64,000 nucleotides of DNA from the NCBI GenBank assembly GCA_018398765.1, contig JAHBMJ010002940.1, positions 39,461-103,460 of the forward strand, in the 5' to 3' direction. Position numbers and translations under genes: made by a program. Positions within the stretch are counted from its first letter, which is position 1. Every line of letters starts with the position of its first letter. Source of the DNA: Chromera velia. Taxonomy: Eukaryota > Sar > Chromeraceae. Shown piece after piece: positions 12,790 to 23,317 of the stretch. Under the pieces are notes generated by a model that saw only the letters and a program-made list of their open reading frames with translations, was not told the DNA's origin and made no database searches.

Positions 12790-13449
12790 GTTTCATTACT
12801 GCAAATCTTCTCTGTTCAATTCACAGCAGGTCCTGGAGGGGAACCAGAGGGCCTTTCCAGCCTGAGTGCCTTCTTAGTAGGGAGGTCGCAGCATTCTCCG
12901 GGTCTTTCGACTCGGAGGGCACAAACTAAGCGATCCTTTTATGATTGATTCTTTGTATACAAACAAGAAGGAAAAAAAAAAAGAAAAGGAGGCAAGCGTA
13001 TAAAAGGAAAAGAAGAAAAGAAGGTTAAGAAAATAAGGGGCAAATTAATGGGGAGAGTCTCTTTGAAGTTGTTCTCCGCTGTCAAAGGGTAGCCTTTGCA
13101 AAAGGGACAAACTTTTAGAAAGTTTTTGCCCTGCCTCTCCCCTCTTTTCGTTGTTCTCCAAGTCCTACTCTACCGCCGCAGCTTGAGAAATAAGCCGCAG
13201 TAAAAGTGATTAATGAGCAGTGTTCCTAGATTCAGAATAGACGAGACGAACCAGAACCTTTTGATAGACTAGGCTAGATCTACCCCTCATACACAGGGAC
13301 GCAGCATGCATAACAAAAACCTTAATCATCCATATTCGGGATCTCCCTCCAGCTCTTTTTCAAAATGGGACAAACCTCTTGATCATATCCAAAAAAAAAG
13401 TGTTTCATCTTTTCTTGGCCAACAATCTTGTTTTCCACTTATGTCTGAC
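12790..13449. other. Kinase intron sequence, nothing else seen
   Basis: Part of the long intron between the YGDMK and PANVL exons of the kinase pseudogene. An A-rich tract lies near 12970-13020. No other feature is supported. Confidence 0.45.
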
Positions 13450-14203
13450 CTTCATGTCTCCATAGACCATGTTGAGGGTCTCATGGAGGTAGTGAAGCGC
13501 CACCGCTAGCTGCAGAGTCCACACACCAATTTGGTGAATCTTCTGCATGAATTACAATACCGACTGCATGTATACGATGGTTGAGGGTTGACTGACTAAC
13601 CTGAAGCACAACGCTCTTTATCTCATCGTCCCCAAATAACTCGTGCTTCTGTCGTCTAAATCTTATCCACCATATCCCCTCTCTCAGCAAACTCCATCAA
13701 GCATCTGCAAAGACAATGTATCAGTAAGATAAATGAGGTCAACATTTGTGTATTTGTCCCTTGAGAACCCAAAAGCTATATATGGGTACTGGAGTCCATT
13801 AATGCATGTCAACGCTAGCGTAAAACATCAATTCGATTCTGCAGGCGCATGACAAACGTCAAACAGTACATATATACCTGAAACTGAAGGTTTCGCTGTT
13901 CACAAAGGCTAGCTCTATCTCAAAGAATTCCACAATGTTTTGGTATCTGCAGGCAAAGAGAGAGGGGGGGGATATCCAGCTTGTACGGCAGTTGCAAAGC
14001 ATGTATTAATACATTGGATCGAACGTGCGCACAGTCAACTCTTCTGACCTTGCGAAAAAGAGGAGCCATGCCTCCCGATATAGGTAGAGAAGGTCTAAGT
14101 TGGACATTTCATCATTCTTCAAGGCCTGCACCTTCACAGCGACGTGTTTGTCACCTTGAAAGCTTCTCGTGATTTCGCACCTTCGACTTGAGGGTTCTTG
14201 CAT

Positions 14204-14659
14204 CGTGTATATACATATTCACGTCTTGCTCTCAAACTTACATACGTATCTGCTTGCTGCTTCAGAAGTATCTAATGCCATCTATTGGTGTAGCTGCTAC
14301 TATCATTCCCTTTGTTTTGCTTTATCTGTATCTTTGTCAGAGAACTTAAAAGCAGAATCAACACTTATTAAACCTCTATCAGTAACTTACCTCTATCAGG
14401 ACCTATATATAGGCCCGTTCCCTTGATTTAGAACCGGTTAAAAATATCAATCTTTGTTTAAAATATTAGATAGCACTAAAAGAGTTGCAAACTTACTAGG
14501 TGTTTAAAGTAAATGAAACTGCATGGGCCCTAGGCATGGGCCCCCGCAGAGGATTTTGTGTACTATATCTTTCGTGGGCATCGACTCACCCCGGCCTTAC
14601 GGGACTGCCCGAAAACTGAAATGCAGCCAGAGAAGAACACCGCATCTGTCAATGTCCTT
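14204..14659. other. Short spacer, no gene seen
   Basis: Upstream of the first recognised kinase exon. It contains a small GGGCCC palindrome near 14526-14540 but no exon I can support. Confidence 0.4.
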
Positions 14660-16265
14660 ATACCATGCCGCGGCTGCGCTTTGTTCCATCTGTTCACGTT
14701 CTTCTACTTCGTTCTGCCTAGCTCCTCGCCTTCCCGTCCTTCGTTAAATTTTGTCGCTTTCCTCTGCTTCATTCTATCTCTTCATCTTCTTCTTCTTCTT
14801 TTATTCTGTCTCTGTAACTTGCAGTGTTGTAGTGTTTCGTTCCACCTCGTCGCATTCGGCTGCTTTGCTCTGTCTCTCCGACTTCCTCATTTTTTTCCGA
14901 TTCTCTGACTTCCTCGGCTTTGTTCCATCTTTTTGCCCTCCTCTGCTTCGTTCCGCCTCTTTGCTTTCCTCTGTTTCTTCCCTTTCTTCGTCTTCCTCTG
15001 CTTTGTTGCGTCTCTTTGCCTTCCTTTGCTTTATTCCCTCCCTTCGTCTTCTTCTGCTTCGTTTTATCTCTCTGGCTTTCTCTGCTTCCTTTTGTTTCTT
15101 TTTCTTCCTCTGCTTTGTTTTGCATCTTTCCCCTCCTCCGTTCGGTGTCTCTTGGCCTTCCAGGACCTGTGCTTCCTACTATTCTTCGCTTTTCTCTGCT
15201 TAAAGTTTGTTCCGTCTCTTTGCCTTCCTCTGCTTCGTTCCGTCTCTTCGCGGTCCTCTGCTTCATTAAGTCTTGTCGCTTTACTCTGCTTCGTTTTGTT
15301 TCTTCGCCTTCTTTTTCTTTCATTCCATCTCTCTGCCTTGCACTGTTTTATTCCGTCTTCTCGTATTTAGCTGCATCGTTCCATCTCATTCCATCTCTTT
15401 ATCTTCTTTGCTTTGTTCCCTTTCTTTGCCTTCCTCTGCTCCATACCTCTCTGCTTTGTTTAGTCTCCTTGTCTTTCTCTGCTTTACCTCGTCTTTTTGC
15501 CCTCCTCTCCGCTTTACACCTCGCCTTCCAGTGGTTTCTTTCATCACTTCGCCCTCTTATGCTTTGTTCCGTCTCTTCGTCTTCCTCTGCTTAAAGTTTG
15601 TTCCACCTCTTTGCCTCCCTCTGCTTCCTTCCCTCTCTTCTCCTTCCTTGGCTACGTTCCGTCTCTTCGGCATCCTCAGCTGTGTTCCGTCTGTCCTCTC
15701 TTCGTCTTCCTCTGCTTGAAGTTTGTTCCACCTCTTTGCCTCCCTCTGCTTCCTTCCCTCTCTTCTCCTTTTTCGGCTACGTTCCGTCTCTTTGCCTTCC
15801 TCAGCTTTGTTCCGTCTGTCCTCTCTTCGTCTTCCTCTGCTTGAAGTTCGTTCCACCTCTTTGCCTCCCTCTGCTTCCTTCCCTCTTTTCTCCTTCCTCG
15901 GCTACGTTCCGTCTCTTCGGCATCCTCAGCTTTGTTCCCGGCCCGTCTGTCCTCTCTTTGTCTTCCTCTGCTTGAAGTTCGTTCCACCTCTTTGCCTCCC
16001 TCTGCTTCCTTCCCTCTCTTCTCCTTCCTCGGCTGCGTTCCGTCTCTTCGGCTTCCTCAGCTTTGTTCCCGGCCCGTCTGTCCTCTCTTCGTCTTCCTCT
16101 GCTTGAAGTTCGTTCCACCTCTTTGCCTCCCTCTGCTTCCTTGCCTCTCTTCTGCTTCCTCAGCTACGTTCCGTCTCTTTGGCATCCTCAGCTTTGTTCC
16201 GTCTGTCCTCTTTTCGTCTTTCTTTGCTTTGTTCTACCTCTTTGCCTCCTAGTTTGCCTCCTTCT
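14660..16265. repeat. CT-rich minisatellite, with 125/131-bp units at its right end
   Basis: The whole stretch is built from short variants of CTTCCTCTGCTTCGTTCCGT. From 15581 it organises into five higher-order units starting near 15581, 15706, 15831, 15962 and 16093. Spacing is 125, 125, 131 and 131 bp; the extra 6 bp is a CCCGGC-type insert in later units. Both strands stay open over long distances (Phe/Leu/Ser-rich on plus, Lys/Arg/Glu/Thr-rich on minus) simply because of composition, so I do not call a gene. Confidence 0.9.
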
Positions 16266-16524
16266 GTCTAAATTCCTCTAAATTCCTGTTTAAATTCCTA
16301 CGTCTTTGCAGGGATGGGAAGGAAAAAGAAGAGAGAGGAGCGATGAGAGCCTTAGTGAATTGGAAGTTGAATTAGGAGTCGAATTGGTAGTACTACCAAT
16401 CTATAGACTACCAATTTTTTATCACCAGTAACTCCCAATTTTGAAATCTTCTAGTTAAATTGGTACCTATAGTCTTAGACTGGTGAAGTTATAAAATTAG
16501 TAGTCAAAAAAAAAAAAAATGTTA

Positions 16525-16527
<3 letters not shown>

Positions 16528-16556
<29 letters not shown>

Positions 16557-16580
16557 ATGTTCCGCCCTAGGGCTTATTAA
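16528..16580 (-). mobile_element. Tiny 5'-truncated LINE 3' end, minus orientation
   Basis: A (TGAT)n run joined to ATGTTCCGCCCTAGGGCTT is the reverse complement of the last ~25 bp plus (ATCA)n tail of the LINE ending near 26300. Only the extreme 3' end is present, as expected from an early-aborted target-primed reverse transcription. Confidence 0.7.
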
Positions 16581-16589
16581 AAATTAGTA

Positions 16590-17535
16590 GTTAAAGTATC
16601 GGCCCGGCCACTCCTATTTAAAAAGCCTGAATCACTCTTTGGGTGGGTGGATGGGCATTTTTCTTGTTCCAGTGAGTAAGTCTCCACCTGGGTGGGTGGG
16701 TGGCGCTTTCGGCCAAGGGGAGTCGACTGACTTCATCATACTTTATCATAGTCTTCATGGGTGGCACGGCCTGACCACGTCCAGTCAGTCTGTTGTGTCT
16801 CTGTGACTCTGTTCGTTTTTGGTCCAATCACAGTGGGTTATGTGCATGGGGGGACCGGCGTGGGGGGTGAGAGGGTTTGTGGGGGGGGGAGGGCCTGTAG
16901 GGGTGGGGGGTCCCGGATATGGTAGGCTTAGGAAGAAGGGGATGGGGGTAGGGGAAGACCGTGTAGGGTGAGAGAGTGTAGGTGATATAGTTTATAGAGG
17001 ATGTTTGAGCAGAGGATATGGAAGTTGAGGGGAGTCTCAGGTTGCTTGTAACTGTGAGGAGTTAATTGAATTCATTTAGTGTGTACGTTTTCAAATTGTC
17101 CTTGTGGCTTTCTTTGCATATATACCGCCAATGCAAGATCAGGAGAAGGACATCGGGATAAAAGACGTAAAAGTAGGGAGACAGCATTCAGATAAAAAAG
17201 AACTGCAAGAGGAGATTATTATAGAGTTCTTTGGTAAGGACTCGCGGTGGTTGCAATTGCTTCTTTTTTTTAGAACTATTCTAATGCAGCCTACAGCTCA
17301 CGTTAACAAGAAGTTTAGGTGCTAGGTTTGGACGGGTGGGTGAGTAGCTAGGTGGGTCTCAAAGTCACTGTTCTGGTGGGTGGGTGAGCTCTTTAAGAAA
17401 TTAGGGCTAACAAGTCGACTGACTCTTTAAATAAGAGTCTTGTATGGGTAGGTGGGTGGGCATTTTTAAGTTCTTTCGAGAAGTGACTCAGACTTTTCAA
17501 ATAGGAGTGGCCGGGCTGATGTTATAGTCCTAGAA
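16590..17535. mobile_element. ~0.95-kb inverted-repeat element with GTGGG-rich arms
   Basis: The left arm from 16597 (GGCCCGGCCACTCCTATTTA) matches the reverse complement of the right arm ending near 17520 (AAATAGGAGTGGCCGGGC). Both arms continue inward through GGGTGGGTGG and a GGGCATTT motif, then GAGTCGACTGAC. The interior has a G-rich stretch (16850-16960) and no transposase. This looks like a MITE/foldback-type non-autonomous element nested in the larger inverted segment. Confidence 0.6.
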
Positions 17536-18149
17536 AAAAATTGTACACTGAAACTATTCTGTGAAACAATTAAAATTATGACAGAACACCCTATAGTATA
17601 GACTAATACTACCATGGGCGACATAAGTTTTGTATACTCATCTTTTGACCTCTCTAGTGCCAATAAAATATGATAAGAAGTAAATATTTATACAACTAAA
17701 TTAGTAAGCTATAATGGTTTTAATCAGGAGTTAATTAGGGGTTGTGGGGAGAATGTGTCTCACGTATAAGTAAACTTATTTTTTCTGAATTGACCGATCG
17801 ACCAAGCCTATAAAAAGTAAGACATAAATTTATAATTCAATCTAGCTTTGCCAATTGAGGACGTATAAAGCCAATTACTTTAAAGTAATACTTTATGTTA
17901 TATCTACTTCTATTCTAGCCTGCTTGATCCAGCGCTGTCTTCAAAAACGAATCTTCGCCAACTCTACAAAAAAATATATAATACTTTTTTCGCCCATGGT
18001 AGTGATACAAATAATTGTGTCACAATAGATATAATCGATGAAATAGTTAGAGTACGTTCAAGTTAGGTGTGATAAAATCGTCAGACAAAAACTGAAGTGA
18101 TCCTATAGACTTTCAAAGTGACTAGCTTGAAATCTTCAGAGTTGTTGAA
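17536..18149. other. AT-rich spacer with inverted CCATGGGCGA motifs
   Basis: ACTACCATGGGCGA near 17608 is met in inverse orientation near 17989 (TTCGCCCATGGTAGT), bracketing about 380 bp. A TTGTGTCACAA-type motif recurs at 18015 and 18856. No gene is seen. Confidence 0.4.
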
Positions 18150-18495
18150 GTTCAGACTCACCTCATTTACTCACTCACATCTCACTCACTCATTTCACCT
18201 AGCACTTCACTCTCTCACTCACTCACTTACTCACTCACTCATATATATTTACTGCATTCACGATCCGTTCCTAGCACGTCTGCCTTACTCTTAATCTTCC
18301 ACTCACTCACTCACCCACTCACTCACTCATTCACTCACTCATTCACTCACTCACTCACTCACTCATCTCACTCACCTCATTCACCTCACTCACCTCACTC
18401 ACCTCACTTACTTCACTCACTTCACTCACTTCACTCACCTCACTCACCTCACTCACCTCACTCACCCACTCATCCACTCACTCAGTCACTGAGGC
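18150..18495. repeat. (CACT)n / (ACCTCACTC)n array
   Basis: Long imperfect array of CACT tetranucleotides that shifts to a CACTCACCT pattern in its right half. The same tetranucleotide makes up the arrays at 34065-34190 and 37085-37965. Confidence 0.95.
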
Positions 18496-19100
18496 GTGGG
18501 ACTAGGCGGGATATTATGATGGCTTGGCAGTTTTAGCTTGGGCCGCTTGGCTAAGGTTGTGTTGTATAGTTTGTATGAGTTTACATGCAGCTGCACTAGC
18601 AGTTGCACGTTTTAATTTCTTGTGAGGTCATGCATGCAGGCCTAGATGCAGGCTAAGCCAGGCTTAATTTATTCATACGTCTAGTCATGTGTGCATGTAC
18701 GCAGTCCATGCGGCCTGCAGCGGCTTAGTATGATGCTGCCCCTCGATGTGTGCCAAGTTGCGAAGCCTGCGATCTACAACTATATTTTTTTCACACATAA
18801 GTATGATTTATATAAATTAATTGAATTAGTCAAAAGTTCTTAAAATCATAATTATTGTGTCACAAGGTATTGTAATACAAAACGTTCTAGAAATTTTTAT
18901 TGTGGCACATTACTGAAAACGTACATATATATCATTTAAGAGTTACAGAATTAATTTAGTAACTGGAGGGGGGTTAGTAACTAGAGGGGGGTTGGACCTC
19001 CCGAAAGTTACGAAAAAAAAATAAAATACAACTTTGTAATTCTCAGCGGCATAATCTACGAGCTGTCTTCTATCTTCTGCAAGCTGCACTCTCAGAGCGA
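18496..19100. other. Spacer, no gene seen
   Basis: Mixed sequence upstream of the LINE. A GGAGGGGGGTTAGTAACTAG motif is tandemly repeated near 18965-18992. The 5' end of the LINE cannot be placed exactly and may begin within the last 100 bp. Confidence 0.35.
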
Positions 19101-19198
19101 ATCGGAACGAAAGCTTCCCGAAAAGAAAAGGTGAAGAGATGGCAAAGTTTTGGACATATGTGCAATAGTCAAATCCTTAGCTGTCTCACTTTTTCTTT

Positions 19199-19925
19199 GT
19201 GGTCAAGATGACAGAACAGGAGGAAAGAGATGCAGAGACGAACTTTTTGAAGTGCTCTGGCCTCTCTAACATCAGCTCAGATGAAGAAGGGACTCACAAG
19301 GAGATGCTCAAGGACAAGAAGAAGATGTCCGAGCAGCCAGCTCTCATGGAAGGTGTCATGGAAAGGCTACTCCATAAAAGCGAGGCTCGAACAGAAAAGA
19401 AATTGGAAGGGAAGATCCAGGGACTGAAAGACAGTATAGAGGAGATGGGGGACTCCGAGCAGCAAAAAAAGATGCAGTAGACGGTGAACGATCACGAAAC
19501 GAGACTGGGAAATTTGGAGAAGGGACAGAAAAGATCGGCCAAGGAGAAGGTGGAAGAGGAAAGGAGAATCTGCTCGCGGGTTGTTCTTGGACTGAAACTG
19601 CCCAAGAAAAACATCTGCATAGATGCAAAGAATTTTATCTACACAGCAGTACTCGATCCCAATGGGGCAAGAAAAGATACCCAACTGCAGGCTGCAGCGT
19701 TTAATTGCTAAGACGATGTTCCAGGCATTCCAGAGGGTGATGTCGATGAACCATCAGTCGTGGGGGTCAATAACAAAGATGGTCTTCAGTGCGGAAACAG
19801 TAGCAAGGGATTTTGACTCCCTCTTTGATGAACAGAACAACATGCAGCACCCAGAAACAGGAGACCAACTCCACTGTGTGATCCCAAGGACGAAGAAACA
19901 GACAGACGCGGCAATGAAAAAGTGA
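19199..19925 (+). pseudogene. LINE ORF1 region, broken into three frames
   Basis: The first frame (19199-19480) starts MVKMTEQEERD and is a charged, probably coiled-coil segment. A stop at 19478-19480 is followed in another frame by ETRLGNLEKGQ and LGLKLPKKNICIDAKNFIY, then by MFQAFQRVMSMNHQS and ETVARDFDSLFDEQ in a third. Succession of charged helix and a compact basic domain is common in LINE ORF1 proteins, which bind RNA, but no zinc knuckle or RRM motif is evident. Further charged coiled-coil frames follow at 20229-20462 and 20475-21515; whether these belong to ORF1 is unclear. Confidence 0.5.
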
Positions 19926-21619
19926 GCAGTGGGAGTGATAGGAGATGCAGCTTCCAGCAATCAGAAGAAAGAAGAGGCAAGGAAGGCCCTTCAGAGACTA
20001 GGTATTCCCCTCTCAGAGCAACCCTAACCGAGAGCCCCAGAGGGAGATGGAGATCTCATGATGGGGGGAACAGAGAGAGATGGCCAGCAAACAAGAATCC
20101 CAAAACCAAGTCCCAGGATTGAGCAGAAGGGAAAAAAGAGGATGCAGGAGCAGAACAGAAGTGCAGAGCAGCAGTAGGCAAACGCCGGGGGGGTGGCCTC
20201 CGGGGTTGGCTATTGATGGGGTTCGCAGTTGAAGGAGGAGAAGGGGGGAGGAAGAAAGAGAGAGGTCGGGAGCCGGCCTCCCCCCGGAAGAAGGCTCTCA
20301 AGGGAAGACGAGCAAGAAACGTTGATTGAAGAAGAAAAAAGAGCGATGGAAAAGCTCAGAAAGAGAATAAAAAGGGTGATGGAAGCAAAGGAAATGTTAA
20401 AGAGAAGGGTGAAGTTGTTAGAGGTAGAGATGACCGAGTGGACAGTGAGAGACATGATATAGAGGGTAGGAAAGATGGGGCTCGGAGAAGAACTGAGAAA
20501 AATCGAGAGACGGAGGACAAAGAGAGAGCATGCCAGGAAGGCTCCATCCGAGTCCAACGTTTTGAGAAAGAACAAGTTTTGGGCGCTGAGTGAGGAAGGG
20601 GAGGAGATGGAAGGAGGCACACCGAATTATGAGACCACCTGTGGAGCCCCCAACGAGTTGCACACTCTTTCAAAAAAATCGTGCAGAAATTTTCACTCTT
20701 CCGCTCCAAATAGTCGAGACTCTTTTTCCTCTGCAAATTGGCTCGGCCGGCCTAAGCGCAGGAAGGAGAAGCTCACTGGAGACCCCGAGCTGATGCAAGG
20801 GGGGGGGAGCGGGACTGCTTCGCGAGGGATAGTCCTTATACAGGTGTGTCGATTAGACAAGCCTCGGCCACGTTCCTCGCTACCCTCCAACTCTCTTTCA
20901 CACTCACTGAAAAAAGATGTAGACCAGTGTGCTCCCCCCCCCTTGTGCCCTCTTTTGCGTGCAGAGCGATGTAAAAGCAAGTGCACAGAGAAGGACAGGG
21001 TAACTCCGAACAGAGAAAAGACCAATCCACCCGCAGGGGAGACGGAGAGAAACCAAGTGAGAAAAGGTGGAGGATTTTTGTTAGGAAGAAGGAGAGGAGG
21101 GAAGGAGAGTTCAAGGGAGGACAAAGAAGAAAAAAGCGATTTTGTTCCCTTTCAGTTAGACTCCTGGGATATAGATTGTAGCCCTGCCAGAGAGAAAGAA
21201 CCAGAAAACATCCTCGAGCATCTCAGATGTTTCTGTAGCATATATCCATTCTCGATCAACACACCCAAACAAGACGGATCCCGGCTTAGCTTCTCTTTCT
21301 CCTCAGAAATCGAAGGCTCATCAGAGAAGGAGAATAGTTTAATTCATAAAGACGAACAAATGCGTGCCAACATGTGTTCATGTGTATGTTCTTCTCTTTC
21401 TTCAAGTTTCCTGTTCTGTTTGAGCTTCTTTGCCTCGTTGTCCCCCACTAGGTCCGTCTTTTTACAGCTTCACTACTTCTTCTGCGTCTTCCTCTTGTTT
21501 TTCTTTTTCCTCTGAGTCTCTTTGTTTTTGTTCTTCTTTCCCCGGCACTGGCGGGGGAAAGAAAGAGGGCGGGAAAGGATAGGAAGAGAGGGGTGCGAAG
21601 AGGCCAGACCGCCGGGAGA

Positions 21620-21771
21620 TTTCTTCTTCTTCTTTTTCTTCTTCTTCTTCTTCTTCTTCTTCTTTTTCTTCTTCGTCTTCATCTTCTTCTTCTTCTTTTT
21701 CTTTTTCTTTTTCTTCTTCTTCTTCTTCTTCTTCTTCTTCTTCTTCTTCTTCTTCGTCTTCGTTTTCTTCT

Positions 21772-21802
<31 letters not shown>

Positions 21803-21840
21803 TGTCTTCCTCTTCTTCCTTTTCTTTTTCGTCTTCCCCC
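21620..21840. repeat. (TTC)n trinucleotide expansion inside the LINE
   Basis: About 220 bp of nearly pure TTC with scattered interruptions sits directly before the endonuclease. It keeps every plus frame open and gives an all-Glu/Lys/Arg frame on minus. It reads as Ser/Phe in the endonuclease frame. Confidence 0.95.
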
Positions 21841-22848
21841 GTGACGAACAAGAAGAACAAACAAAACAAGAAAGACAAAGGAGTAGAGATGTGGGCTCTG
21901 AACGTAAGGGGAAGAACGGAAAATTTGGTGCAAAGCCCGCTTTTCACAGAAGAAACGAAAGGAGCCGACATCCTTTTTATGAATGAAACTAGAACAGAGA
22001 GGACAGTATGCAGTGTGAATGGAGGAAGGCTGGAAGGAACGAATTTCCCGTTAGTAAGGGAGGGAAGAGAAGTGACGACGACAGGGGGGGTGATGGTGTT
22101 GATAAGCAGAAAGGCAAGAGAGCTGGGCTTTATGACAGAAAGAGCAACGGAGATAGCGGTATTTGCAGAAGCACCAGGCTTCCCGCTCTTTGTTGGCTTG
22201 TATGACCGTCATGAAGAGTCGAACTACGCAGATGAGACATACCTCAACAATTTGGCAGAGAGAATCGAAGAGAAAAGAGCAGAGAGAGAAAGAAAAGGAG
22301 AAAGCAGATTTTCAAAGGTCTGCGTGATGGGGGACTTCAACGCCCGCACCGGAAAGAAAACTCCTCTGATAGTCTGGACAGGGAAGAGAGAGGGAAAAGG
22401 GGAAGAGTGGGCACAAACAGGCGGGAGAGAGGAAGTTTTCAGACCAGAGAGGGAGTCTGAAGACGAGACGGAGAACATGAAAGGAAGGGCTCTTATTTGT
22501 TTTTGTGAGATGGTGGGCATTGTTCCTCTGAATGGACTGAGGCGGTGTGCGGTCGAAAGGGGGGGGGAGAAGGTAGCCTTCAACTTCGATGGATCGTTTA
22601 CCTTTGATAGGGGGGGAGACAGAGGGAGGTCCTTGATCGACTATGCATACATGTCTTCTGTGTCTCTGCCATCTGTTCTTCTTTTTTCTGTATTTTGTGT
22701 ATGCTCAGCTCGGTCAGACCATTCAGCTCTTAGATTAGTGCTGAGGGAGGAAATGAAAGCGGCGAGGGAAGAGGAAACGAGGAAGAGAACGAAGCCAACC
22801 AAGAACAAAACAAAAAGAAAAGAAGAAAAGATAGGCAAAGAAAGATAA
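21802..22848 (+). CDS. LINE APE-type endonuclease domain
   Basis: This frame contains the exonuclease III-like series used to nick target DNA before reverse transcription: MWALNVRGRTENLV near 21889, an ILFMNETRT strand with the catalytic Glu, the VMGDFNARTG metal-binding motif near 22330, SLIDYAYMSS near 22634 and a terminal SDHSALRLVL near 22717. The order and spacing match APE endonucleases of L1/I/Jockey-type LINEs. The frame is intact through SDH and ends at a TAA at 22846-22848, before the linker to the RT, so EN and RT are now separated by a stop. The likely true start of the domain is the Met at 21889; the frame upstream of it is the TTC repeat. Confidence 0.85.
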
Positions 22849-23317
22849 AAAAGAGGGAAAAGAGAAAAAAAACGAGAAAAGAGAAGATTAAATCAAGCCA
22901 AGATGGAAGGGAACGCTCACAAAGGAAGCAGAGGAGAGGTACCTCCAAGAGCTTCAGAAAAGAGCTAAGAAAAGAGTGAAGGACGAAAAAGTGAGTGAGG
23001 TCTTTCAGAAAGCAATGGATATAGAAGAGGGAGAAGAAGAAAAGAAAGACTTGCTCGACGAAACATACTAAAAATTCCAACACATCAGAGAGAAAACCTT
23101 CATGTGGGCAACAAAGAAGGAGAAGAAAGAAGAAAGAAAAAGGGAGAGGAAAGAAGAGCCAGCAAAAGCGCTGAGAGGGGAAGGAAGAAAGCAAATAAGA
23201 AAACTCAGAAGAATAGAGAGAAAAGTGAGAGAGGAATTCAGAGGCCTGAAAGCAGAAAAAGAGCACAGGGATAAATGAGAAAAGGAGAGCAGCACCTCAG
23301 CTCAGGAAAGAGAAAGA

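Larger units (their letters stand above)
8349..14203 (-). pseudogene. Protein kinase pseudogene, seven kinase-domain exons traceable
   Basis: Read on the minus strand, kinase motifs appear in order. The exon ending at about 14052 holds VAVKV and an alpha-C-like YREAW. 13878-13946 holds NIVEFFE. 13601-13704 holds the hinge MEFAERGDM. 13450-13542 holds LHYLHET and the catalytic-loop variant YGDMK. 10236-10372 holds PANVL and DFGG. 9834-10074 holds SYSPEALE and ATDMWGLGLIAFE. The last exon starts near 9310 with QRPDPSEEA. The intron phases I could check agree. It is broken: a 1-nt shift near 13659, a second shift near 10020, an in-frame TGA just after PEALES, and TGA, TAG and TAA stops in the one long final frame (about 8938, 8904, 8571). 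All three stop codons occur, so a variant code does not explain them. The HRD motif is replaced by YGD. The tail repeats ASPRY..ID.MPQS twice. No glycine loop was found, so the 5' end is missing or unrecognised. Confidence 0.75.

Noticed and set aside
14660-16265. Several long overlapping plus and minus frames
   Set aside because: The sequence is a CT-rich minisatellite; openness on both strands follows from composition, and no frame has splice or start context.
21462-21971. Poly-Glu minus-strand frame
   Set aside because: Reverse translation of the TTC expansion within the LINE.
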